Source: Gracilaria gracilis (taxonomy: Eukaryota > Rhodophyta > Florideophyceae > Gracilariales > Gracilariaceae). Taken from it: DNA of 64,000 bases. The stretch lies in the NCBI GenBank assembly GCA_030374805.1, contig JARGSG010000262.1, positions 62,001-126,000 of the forward strand, given 5' to 3'. This document shows, one piece after another, positions 10,577 to 19,257 of this stretch. The notes below the pieces were generated by a model that made no database searches, was not told the origin of the DNA, and was given only the letters and a program-made list of their open reading frames with translations. Made by a program: the position numbers and the translations under genes. Position 1 is the stretch's first letter. Each line of letters begins with the position of its first letter.

Positions 10577-10583
10577 TTTTATA
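10577..10583 (-). promoter_or_regulatory. TATA box of the CCCH gene
   Basis: TATAAAA on the minus strand, 107 bp upstream of the chosen ATG at 10470, with CCAATATAAAA context. It is the only good TATA word in the upstream region. Confidence 0.5.
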
Positions 10584-10918
10584 TTGGCGCTGCTGTGCTC
10601 CTAAATGGAGTAGAGTGGAAGGCAGCCCTCCGGCTATAGTAGGCTTCAAAGCGTTGCTACAAATGAGGAATAAAACGTTGCAGTTCTATTTACAGACCAA
10701 GATCGTGAATATGAATATGTATACTGAAGCTTGGCTTGAACTGGTGGAGTAGATCGCCACTTGTAGCGAGCATATGACTTTTGGGCCCTAAAATGAACTG
10801 TACGGGAGCTGTACGGGAACAATGATTGCAGTTCTAAAACAAGAAATTGCGCTCCTTCTTTCAAGCATCATTCTACACTGCGAAGAGATGTTGTTGTTTT
10901 TCACTTTTTCAAAATTAT
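10584..10918. other. Upstream region of CCCH gene, interrupted by gypsy-A
   Basis: 335 bp with only short frames. The last five bases (ATTAT, 10914-10918) are the left copy of the gypsy-A target duplication. Confidence 0.5.
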
Positions 10919-11027
10919 TGTGAAAGTGTGAAAATGAGGAAGAAGGGCGAGGAGGAAGAGCGATAAGCAGAAAGCAGAGTATATTTATTATTGCATACAG
11001 TAGCAAATATGCATTATATTTTATATT

Positions 11028-11603
11028 CTATATCCCATATCGCTCGTGCACTTCCCGCAACTCGTGGAGCAGTCGGGTCAGGATGGCCACAGCCCCGCGA
11101 GGCAGCTCCTTTTCGACTACGCGGATGGCGTCGTGCCATCCGCGAAGGTAGGAGCTGGAAGGGCGCCCAGCGGCACTTCCACCACATATGCGACGACGGC
11201 GACTAATCCGCCTGGCCGCATCTCGAGGCGGCGGACTTCCACGCCTCGGACTGTGCACGGCAGGGACATATCGCACGAAGCGAACGGAGTCCCCACCAGA
11301 CGACGAGGCGGCTCGGGGTACCGGCGGCGGCGAGAAGTGCGGGGAGTTTGCGGGCGGCGGCGACAGTAGCGGAGGCGGCGACGGGGGCGGCGGCGGCAGT
11401 AACGGCAATGGCAGTCCATGAGGGCTGTCAGGCGAAATGACGACGGGACGCGGAGCACCAGGATGGAAACGTGCCATGGTGTTGGCAACGAAGAAGTCGA
11501 CCGCATACCACTTCTCCCCGCTACCCCTGAAATACACGTGCAACCGAAGCGTCACCGTGTGAACGCCAACACGAAGTACATCCGTGGACTTCCAACGCAG
11601 CAT
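11028..11603 (-). CDS. Antisense 191-residue frame in the U3 of the gypsy-A 5' LTR
   Basis: It starts at an ATG (11603) and runs opposite to the retroelement. The first ~55 residues look like ordinary globular sequence (VTLRLHVYF, WYAVDFFVANTMARF). Then come a proline-rich tract, a short stretch with FVRYVPAV, a basic cluster (RRISRRRR) and a C-terminal segment with leucine periodicity (LTRLLHELREVHERY). The copy in the 3' LTR (19367-19942) is the same length and differs by one residue (K to E near the C-terminus). I recognise no domain. It may be an accessory gene, a captured host exon, or chance; two LTRs of one recent insertion give no independent evidence of selection. Confidence 0.45.
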   Translation of the reverse strand: MLRWKSTDVLRVGVHTVTLRLHVYFRGSGEKWYAVDFFVANTMARFHPGAPRPVVISPDSPHGLPLPLLPPPPPSPPPLLSPPPANSPHFSPPPVPRAASSSGGDSVRFVRYVPAVHSPRRGSPPPRDAARRISRRRRICGGSAAGRPSSSYLRGWHDAIRVVEKELPRGAVAILTRLLHELREVHERYGI

Positions 11604-12219
11604 GCACTCAATGCAAAGAGAAGCCCCGGCACCCTCCCCACACTACGAATATCACCTAGACGCCTCCTGAGAATGACCTAACCACCAACTAACTCTACTC
11701 TAAGGATATATCCAAGGACGGAGGGAATGTTCTTACGAGTACACTTCATGTACAAATCGTGCACTATCAGTGCAAAGTTTGTGTAATCAGTCGTGTGATG
11801 TGAAATGAACCCGGACAACAAGGAAATACACGGAGAAGAGGTGAAATGGCGATGTTCATGGATATAACCCCTTCAAATTCCCGCACCCACTAATGCTATT
11901 TTCGGCAGCGAAAACTGCTCGATAGATTCCCTTGAAACTTGCTGTATCGTGTACGTAACGGATGATCTTCCCGAATCAGGTTTCAGATTGAAGTGATTAT
12001 GAACTCTCGCGGACTTGGAAATTGTGCCAACAAAGCATTATCTTTGCGACAAGTTGTCTGTTACCCGAAGAAACTATTATGTGCCTGCGAGCAACTAGTA
12101 AGGCTACACTGGTTACACAATCATGCAATGAAAACTGCATCTGGGTTACATCTTGTTACTCATGGTTCACACAAAATTGTACCGTCGATATTCAGCTGGA
12201 TTCGAAGGTCTCCATCGTC

Positions 12220-12226
12220 TATATAA
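12220..12226 (+). promoter_or_regulatory. TATA box of gypsy-A 5' LTR
   Basis: TCTATATAAGCC context; the same site occurs at 20558-20564 in the 3' LTR. It is the only strong TATA word in the LTR in element orientation, so genomic RNA probably starts near 12250, just before the CAC repeat. Confidence 0.65.
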
Positions 12227-12256
12227 GCCATGCCCAACTTCAGATTCTCATCTTCG

Positions 12257-12304
12257 ACCACCACCACCACCACCACCACCACCACCACCACCACCACCAC
12301 CACC
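12257..12304 (+). repeat. CAC microsatellite in the gypsy-A LTR
   Basis: An uninterrupted ACC/CAC trinucleotide run of about 16 units, followed by AACACAGG. The 3' LTR has a slightly shorter run (about 20596-20640). Confidence 0.85.
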
Positions 12305-12818
12305 AACACAGGCTCAACAAACCCCCCCCTTCTTTCAGAAACGCAATCATTGCTTGTTTCCCTCGTTCCATTGATTTGTTTCCCCCCTTTTTTTCTTTCA
12401 TTCTGCTTGGCCGCGGAGTGGTCCGGCCTTTCCCTTCCACTTTCACCACTTGTCACTTGCATCTGCGAACTGGCTCCCCCTTCGTTCGTCTATAATTGGT
12501 CTCCAGATTAATTGTAAGCCTACTAAGTTCGCGCCTGGAGTTTGACGTAGAGCTTTTACCGTATCGTTCGAGTCTCCCTCTGAAGTTTGTTGGGGACTTC
12601 AGCCGTTCGTAGCCTATTCACCGACAGGGCGCGAATATTTCGCTTTGTTCGTTATAAGTATCACTGGCACCACCGTGTGCCATCTCAATACTCATAGTTT
12701 GGGCTATTCAGCGGCTTAGCGCTGTTACTCATTGCCTTCATAGGCTGGTACCCCCTGGCATTCTAGTCTTGTTCTGGGTTGTCACCACCCGCGTCGTTTA
12801 GCCAACGTGGCCACAAAA

Positions 12819-15800
12819 ATGACGTCCACATGGTACCCCCAGCAGGGCCTCGTGCCTCGTGAGTCTGTTATGTCTTTCAATGGAACTTCTGTCGATGTAA
12901 GGAAGTTCCTCTTCTACTTTGAGAATGTGGCAGCAGCCGGTGTTGATAACGCCGACCGGGCCGACAAGTTGTTGGGTTTCCTTGAAGGAGAAGCCTTTGA
13001 TTTCTTCTATGATAACTACGCTGTTAATGGTTCACTGTCAGCCGAAGCAAAGGATTTCGCTAAGGTAAAGGCTGCTTTGATTGAGCGCTTCGGAACTGTG
13101 GAAGAACCGGCGGAAAGAATTCGTCGAGCAGTGTCAGCCCGTCTGGATTATGGGGACTTGCTGGGTTCATTGAAGAAAATGGACTCGTTCTTCGAACAGG
13201 CCGGTTTCAACTCGAAAGAAAAGTTCGGGTTGCTCCGAAATGCCGTCATGGAATATGCAGACCTAGCGCAATTTGTTATCTTCCGTGGAGCAGATGACTA
13301 TGTCGCGTTGAAGAGCCTGGTTAAGGCTTTTGTTGGAGGAAAGAAAGCCTTGGGGTCATATGGAGCCCTGAGTGTTTTACCACCGGCCAAGAAGATTCTC
13401 CAAAGGACAAAGGAAGCCCCTCGAGGTGTCTCAGCCCCTCTTGAAGATAGAGTGGAGAAGCTTGCCGAACAGATGACTCAATTGCATCTATTGGTGAAGA
13501 AGACACAAAATACTGGTTGTCCCGAAGCCGAGAAGTTCTGCTCTTATTGTAATCAACCTGGCCATTATGTCAACCGTTGTGAACTAAACCCACATCGGAA
13601 TACCCGTTGTGGTAACTGTGGCAAAATAGGACACTCATCTGTCACCTGCTGGAAAAGACCACCGATTAATGAGGAGAAGAAGGTGTCCTTCGAAGGCGTG
13701 AAATCGGAGTCGAATGCTGAGAAGGCTCTGCAGAAGAAATCAAATCAGCAGAAGCCGAATCAGAATCAAGTCTCAGTCATCATCAATGAATCTTCAGATG
13801 ATGAAGATCTGGTTGCCGCGACCAAGAGAGATGCAGAAGGTGCCCCACTTCCAAAGCAATCCAGAACTGGTCCCCTTTCCGGCATCTCTCCAATTATGTT
13901 CCCCGAAACGCAGTCCACCACCACCAAGGATGTACGTAGGAGTTCTTCAAAAGTCCGAGACGCTAGCTCGAGAAAGACGAAGCCCAAGCATAAGAAGATC
14001 AAGATCCAAGAACACATTGGCAAGTACAATGTATACGAAGAGCTACCGACAGCCCCTTCCGGTATCACCTTCGGACAACTTGCTAGAGGAGATGCGGATG
14101 AAGCCAAGAAGAATCTACGCCGTATCCTCTCTGGTAGCCTCTCAGGGAGACGAGTGAGCTTTGCTAGTACTTCGACGCTTCCACCGGCCCTCCGGGTCGT
14201 TAATGTGTCGCTGTATGGTACAAAGTCCCAAGCTCTATTAGATTCGGGAGCAGTTCCCAATCTTATGTCAGCTTCGCTTAGTCACAAACTCTCATTGGAA
14301 CTGAAGCCTTCCAATAGAAGAATCGTTGTTGCAGATGGGACAAAGTCTCTAGTTCGGGGAAGCATCAAGAACGTTCCGGTGGAATTTGGCACCTTACGTA
14401 TACCATTAAGTTTCTTAGTGGTAGAAAATCCTCCGTTTCATGTTATCATTGGATGCCCCACCTTGGAAGCGATTCAAGCTTGTCTAGATCTTGGAGCTCA
14501 AGAAGTCTCTATGTCTTTCAATGGAAAATCTACAGTGCTTCCTCTCGATCATCACAGGCCTGAAGTAGAGTGCTTTGAGAATCTCTCGGACACGGACAGT
14601 GAAGATTTTACTTCCGATTCTGATTTATTTTCAACCGGTAGCGATACTGAAAGCGATTATGAAGATTCTGAAGAATTTCCAAGAAGGAAAGTGGACAGTT
14701 TGGAGTATGCTCTTACCTCTGTTGAAGACCGAAGACTTCCGGCACGTGTTGAGCTAGAAAATCCAATATCATCCTCAAGCCTCGCTGAATCGGGCAACGT
14801 TGCGAGAAGGCCAATGCAAGACCTCCAAGATGAGATCCAGGAGTTGGCCATCGGGACTGATGAACAAGAACCTCTTCTTCGTCGAACCGAACCAGTTGAA
14901 AACCTCGCTAGCTACGAACAAGTAGCAGAACACGCGCTAAGTAGTTCTGAAGATGAGTCAGCCCAGTCGGAGCCTGTTCATGAGCTCATTCTCCCTATCC
15001 GAAATGACGTTGTGCTTCTCCGGGCTGAGGAACCGAATGAGCGGCCTGATAACCTAATCTTCAGGGTTTATCGACGTTACCCCCGACTTGCTCCAGGTGA
15101 TCCAATTCCTCCACATGTGTCTGAGTTGCCTTATGGGAATATGGGTATCCTAGAGTTGGATCCAGAAGGATCCCAGATTGTTCGGTTCGATGAAGGTTGG
15201 CCAATCCCCGACAATAGGAATAGTCGCCCCTTGGAAACCCTTCCGCCCCCGCTAAGGGCTGGGGACATCGTCACCTATGCAGCATCAGAAAGCCCTGGCA
15301 GCATGAACGAGGAAGGGCCCAATTCATCCTCCTTTCAGGATCCAGAAACCGATACTAGTGTTCAAGAGTATACCGTCAACGCAACTTTGGTGGACGGAAA
15401 CGGAGAAGAGACTAATGATCAAAGTGCAGCTGGAAATCAGGAAACCGAAGAAACCGTAAATGAAGAAGAAGTCAACATCTCCTCGCCAGAAGAGCTACAC
15501 ATACCTGATTCTCCGCTGTATCGTGATCCTGTTCTAACAATACCGATTAAGGATGAAGTTAAGTTGCTTCCCATGGATAATGAAGGGATGATTAATGACT
15601 TTATCGATGTTGGCGTTCAGATCCGATATCCAGTCCCTCTTCCTGCACACCCACCACATCTTGGAGTACACAATATGCCTTTCAATCGTGTAGGAACGTT
15701 GGAGGAAGATGATGACGGTCTGTATGTCATTGCATTCGAAGAAGAGGTACCCCAGGATGAGTTTACAGAGCAACCTCCTTTTCCCTGCGATGAAGGTCCG

Positions 15801-18800
15801 AACATGGTTGAGAACCAACCCGAAGAGATGAATCCAAGACTCATCCCTGAGGAAAGACAAATTTCAACAGAAGAAATTTGTCCAGTAACAGATGTTCAGA
15901 ATTCAGAACAGAATCCTATCGCGAAAGGAGGACTTGAGTGTACCTTGGACGGTCAAGACATTCCACCCTCAATTGATCGTATGACCATCATCCTTAACAG
16001 GCTTTCCCACCTCCCAAAAAATGTGCAGACCAAGATTGCGACTTTGCTTACCGATTCAGATGTTATTGCATGGTCCCTTTATGATTTACGACCGGTGGAC
16101 GTACCTATTATGCATGAGTTCTCGCTGAACACAACCTCTCCAATACACTCGAGGGTCAGAAGATTGCCGCCACGATATAACGAAGTCGTCAAGAATGAAG
16201 TGGATAAGATGTTATCTGCCGGTATCATCAAGCCTTCGATTTCTCCTTTGTCTTTCCCCGTCGTCATCGCAACCAAAAAGGACGGGAAACCAAGATTCTG
16301 CGTGGATTACCGCGCTTTGAATCAGGTGATGAAAGCTGATCGCTGGCCTTTACCCAACATCGAACAGATATTCGATGACCTAGGCTCTGCTTCCTTCTTC
16401 ACGACTCTTGACCTCTTCTCGGGATATTGGCAGATACGAATGGCCCCTCAGTGTAAGGAGATAACCACTTTCGTCTGTCGCCAAGGAACCTTTCAATTTG
16501 AAGTAATGCCGTTTGGCCTAATGAATGCCCCATCAACCTTTCAGAGAATGATGGACTCAATCCTCAGCCGATATCCATTTGTTCGAGTGTACGTGGATGA
16601 CGTTGTGATATTCTCCAATAGTCTTGATGAGCACATGGACCACGTCAAACGGGTCTTAGGAACGATTTCCTCATATGGATTGAAGATTAAGATCACGAAG
16701 TGTGATTTTGCTCAATCGCAGATTCATCTTCTTGGGCACATCGTGAATCAAGATGGAGTGTCCGTAGACGTCAGGAAGATCGAAGCAATTCAAGCGGCGC
16801 AAGTTCCCACCACTGCTACTGAGTTAAGAAGCTTCCTCGGACTTGCCGGATATTACCGACGCTTCATTTCACATTTTGCTGAAACTGCAGCACCTTTGCA
16901 TGCTTCCACCTCAGGCTCCGGACGACTGGAGTTCACGTCTGATATGTTGGATGCATTCAACACCTTGAAGAAAAAACTCTCCAGCCCGCCTGTTCTGGCA
17001 TTTCCAGATTTCGAAAACCCGTTCCGCGTGGAGACAGATGCATCTTCTGTCGCATTAGGAGCGGTGCTCGCCCAAAAGAAATCTGATGGCATGTTCCATC
17101 CCATACAATATGCAAGCAAAACCATGACAGCAGCTGAAAGGAAGTACTCTGTGTGTGAACAAGAAGCTCTGGCAGTTATCTTTGCGTTGAAGAAGTTTAG
17201 AATGTACTTGCTCGGTTCCCAACCGTTTCAACTAATTACGGATCACCAAGCATTGAAGTATGCTTTCACAAAGAAAGATGTACATGGCAGATTGGCTAGA
17301 TGGCTAGATTTTCTTGCTGAGTATGAGTTTGAAATCGTATATCGCTCAGGTGATAAGAATAAGGCTGCGGATTATCTCTCTCGATACGGAGCAACAGAAA
17401 AAGATTTGGCTCCCGCTCAAGCTGCAGTTGTGATGACCTCTACGACATCAGCGTTCGAAGGATTAGAGCCATATTTCGCTAATATTGGCCGACATCTAAG
17501 TCAAATGGACATTGATGAATCAAACCCCAAGGTCAGAGGTGCTATCAAACGAAGTGCGAAGAAGTTTATCGTATGGAACATGCGCCTGTATCGGCAGACA
17601 TCTTCTGGTTTAAGGTTAGTTCCATTCATGAAGGACAGGCTTCTTATCCTCCGTACATTTCATGATGACATTGGACATTGGGATCCTGCAGCTACTAGAA
17701 AGTACATTTCGGATCGATTCTGGTGGCCAAATGTCTACTCGGAAGTCACCGACTACGTGAGAAGCTGCAAGAGTTGTCAGTTCATGGGACCATTTGCCTC
17801 TTATCGAGCCGGACAGAGAGCACCACTCACCAATCTGTTCGACACATTTTCGGTAGATTTCGCCGGACCATTGCGCTTTACGAGTCGTGGAAATCGTTTT
17901 CTACTAATTGGCGTTGAGCATTTATCAGGATGGCCTTTGGCTTTAGCAAGTAAAAGTGCTACAGCTCGAGATGTCTTGGATTTCATGAAACAGGAGATTG
18001 TTTCTCGATTTGGATGCCCACATACTATTGTATCCGACAATGCCACTTCTTTCTTGGCTGGGACTGTTCAAGAATACATGCGGAGGCATGGTATCATTAT
18101 GAAGCCTGTTTTAGCATACGCTCCAATGTCAAACGGTCGTGCCGAGAGAATGGTCGGAACGATTAAGAGAGCACTTGCAAAAACCGTACACGATTCAGGA
18201 TCCGATTGGGATGAAGCTTTGCCCGACGTTCTCTATGGATACCGAACACGGCCACTTCCCGAAGGATACTCACCTTTTCAACTGATGTATGGAATACCTC
18301 CTCGTATGCACCCAATGGACCCTTCCTCCTTTATATCGTCAGCCAACCCAGAGCATCGCATTCTTGAGCTGGAGACGGCGGTAACCGGAAGAGCGGCACG
18401 AGTGGCGCGTCAACCTAATCGGAAAGATGACAATCGACACAGCCATAGGTTTGCAGTTGGAGACCAGGTCCTCGTCATGCGGGGGGCGGCCTTGAACCCT
18501 ACAGTGAAGTGGCCACCTCTCATTTCTAAGTTTTATGGTCCGTGTCGGATTGTTAGAGCCAAACACCCGCAATACTATCTAATCTCACCTAATCGACGCA
18601 TTTCAAGAAGAGGAATTCACGCGAGAAGACTCAAGCTGTATCGTAACCGACCTAAGACCTTGAGAGAAGACTCAACGAAAAATTTCATATCGATACAGGG
18701 TGGTCTACCCCCGTTGATTGCCATGCCGATCATCATTGACTATGAAGTCTACAATGAAGATGTCAATTACTTGGCATTAGAGGTTGGGGGCAGAAAACTC

Positions 18801-19208
18801 GAAGAATGGCTCTCTCCGTTAGATTGTGAATTATGGGAAAAGCATCGTATCATTTGGAATTGCTTTCACCTATGCCTAAGCATCCACCATCTATATGGCC
18901 AGTACTTCACCCCGCGTGCTCATGTGATGCTAGGACGTCTTGCCAAAAGAGTGCACCCACAGATGTCAAGGCTTAGTGCAGATGAAACAATATTCTTCTT
19001 ATACCATTACGTCGTTGCAAAGTATGGGTACCTACCAGCCGCCGCAACGCACGAAGAACAAGTCATGGATTATGTGAGACTACTTGGCCGACATGAAGAA
19101 TTTCTGGTAGACTTTGAACCAGACCCTGATCATCCGGAACCGCTCTACCCCTTCAGATACACAACAGAAGAAGTCTCGAGAAATGGCCCGCTGCATCCCT
19201 CATCATGA
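12819..19208 (+). CDS. gypsy-A Gag-Pol polyprotein (2129 residues, uninterrupted)
   Basis: The ATG at 12819 lies inside the last 12 bases of the 5' LTR, so the primer site is translated. Domains in order: Gag capsid-like region; two CCHC knuckles (from residue ~241: CSYCNQPGHYVNRC and CGNCGKIGHSSVTC); protease DSGA at ~475; a long acidic Ser/Glu-rich spacer (~590-1060) with two divergent copies of one ~75-residue module (~720-796 and ~904-981); reverse transcriptase with YVDD at ~1258; RNase H (ETDASSVALG); integrase with HHCC finger and D1680, D1740, E1776 (D-X59-D-X35-E). The final ~170 residues are an extension I do not recognise. Domain order is Ty3/gypsy. No stop codon or frame change separates Gag from Pol, so both must come from one polyprotein. 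All catalytic residues I can check are present, so it may be functional. Confidence 0.95.
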   Translation: MTSTWYPQQGLVPRESVMSFNGTSVDVRKFLFYFENVAAAGVDNADRADKLLGFLEGEAFDFFYDNYAVNGSLSAEAKDFAKVKAALIERFGTVEEPAERIRRAVSARLDYGDLLGSLKKMDSFFEQAGFNSKEKFGLLRNAVMEYADLAQFVIFRGADDYVALKSLVKAFVGGKKALGSYGALSVLPPAKKILQRTKEAPRGVSAPLEDRVEKLAEQMTQLHLLVKKTQNTGCPEAEKFCSYCNQPGHYVNRCELNPHRNTRCGNCGKIGHSSVTCWKRPPINEEKKVSFEGVKSESNAEKALQKKSNQQKPNQNQVSVIINESSDDEDLVAATKRDAEGAPLPKQSRTGPLSGISPIMFPETQSTTTKDVRRSSSKVRDASSRKTKPKHKKIKIQEHIGKYNVYEELPTAPSGITFGQLARGDADEAKKNLRRILSGSLSGRRVSFASTSTLPPALRVVNVSLYGTKSQALLDSGAVPNLMSASLSHKLSLELKPSNRRIVVADGTKSLVRGSIKNVPVEFGTLRIPLSFLVVENPPFHVIIGCPTLEAIQACLDLGAQEVSMSFNGKSTVLPLDHHRPEVECFENLSDTDSEDFTSDSDLFSTGSDTESDYEDSEEFPRRKVDSLEYALTSVEDRRLPARVELENPISSSSLAESGNVARRPMQDLQDEIQELAIGTDEQEPLLRRTEPVENLASYEQVAEHALSSSEDESAQSEPVHELILPIRNDVVLLRAEEPNERPDNLIFRVYRRYPRLAPGDPIPPHVSELPYGNMGILELDPEGSQIVRFDEGWPIPDNRNSRPLETLPPPLRAGDIVTYAASESPGSMNEEGPNSSSFQDPETDTSVQEYTVNATLVDGNGEETNDQSAAGNQETEETVNEEEVNISSPEELHIPDSPLYRDPVLTIPIKDEVKLLPMDNEGMINDFIDVGVQIRYPVPLPAHPPHLGVHNMPFNRVGTLEEDDDGLYVIAFEEEVPQDEFTEQPPFPCDEGPNMVENQPEEMNPRLIPEERQISTEEICPVTDVQNSEQNPIAKGGLECTLDGQDIPPSIDRMTIILNRLSHLPKNVQTKIATLLTDSDVIAWSLYDLRPVDVPIMHEFSLNTTSPIHSRVRRLPPRYNEVVKNEVDKMLSAGIIKPSISPLSFPVVIATKKDGKPRFCVDYRALNQVMKADRWPLPNIEQIFDDLGSASFFTTLDLFSGYWQIRMAPQCKEITTFVCRQGTFQFEVMPFGLMNAPSTFQRMMDSILSRYPFVRVYVDDVVIFSNSLDEHMDHVKRVLGTISSYGLKIKITKCDFAQSQIHLLGHIVNQDGVSVDVRKIEAIQAAQVPTTATELRSFLGLAGYYRRFISHFAETAAPLHASTSGSGRLEFTSDMLDAFNTLKKKLSSPPVLAFPDFENPFRVETDASSVALGAVLAQKKSDGMFHPIQYASKTMTAAERKYSVCEQEALAVIFALKKFRMYLLGSQPFQLITDHQALKYAFTKKDVHGRLARWLDFLAEYEFEIVYRSGDKNKAADYLSRYGATEKDLAPAQAAVVMTSTTSAFEGLEPYFANIGRHLSQMDIDESNPKVRGAIKRSAKKFIVWNMRLYRQTSSGLRLVPFMKDRLLILRTFHDDIGHWDPAATRKYISDRFWWPNVYSEVTDYVRSCKSCQFMGPFASYRAGQRAPLTNLFDTFSVDFAGPLRFTSRGNRFLLIGVEHLSGWPLALASKSATARDVLDFMKQEIVSRFGCPHTIVSDNATSFLAGTVQEYMRRHGIIMKPVLAYAPMSNGRAERMVGTIKRALAKTVHDSGSDWDEALPDVLYGYRTRPLPEGYSPFQLMYGIPPRMHPMDPSSFISSANPEHRILELETAVTGRAARVARQPNRKDDNRHSHRFAVGDQVLVMRGAALNPTVKWPPLISKFYGPCRIVRAKHPQYYLISPNRRISRRGIHARRLKLYRNRPKTLREDSTKNFISIQGGLPPLIAMPIIIDYEVYNEDVNYLALEVGGRKLEEWLSPLDCELWEKHRIIWNCFHLCLSIHHLYGQYFTPRAHVMLGRLAKRVHPQMSRLSADETIFFLYHYVVAKYGYLPAAATHEEQVMDYVRLLGRHEEFLVDFEPDPDHPEPLYPFRYTTEEVSRNGPLHPSS
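12831..12846 (+). promoter_or_regulatory. gypsy-A primer-binding site
   Basis: TGGTACCCCCAGCAGG directly follows the LTR. Read as a complement it gives CCTGC-TGGGGGT-A-CCA, which has the form T-stem, acceptor strand, discriminator, CCA of a tRNA 3' end. The CCTGC T-stem is common in leucine and serine tRNAs, but I cannot name the tRNA. Confidence 0.6.
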
Positions 19209-19244
19209 GTTCTTAACCGTGGTCGCCCAGGCGTTGCGACCGCT

Positions 19245-19257
19245 GAGAGGGGGAGTG
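19245..19257 (+). promoter_or_regulatory. gypsy-A polypurine tract
   Basis: GAGAGGGGGAGTG lies immediately before the 3' LTR, in the position expected for plus-strand priming. Confidence 0.75.

Larger units (their letters stand above)
10919..12830 (+). repeat. gypsy-A 5' LTR
   Basis: It starts TGTGAAAGTG and ends GACGTCCACA. It carries a TATA box at 12220-12226 and a CAC microsatellite about 35 bp further down. The segment upstream of TATA (U3, about 1.3 kb) contains an antisense 191-codon frame. The last 12 bases already encode the first four residues of Gag. Confidence 0.93.

Noticed and set aside
12022..12495. Poly-His protein in the gypsy-A LTR
   Set aside because: The frame spans the TATA box and the CAC microsatellite and has no counterpart outside the repeat-driven open stretch.
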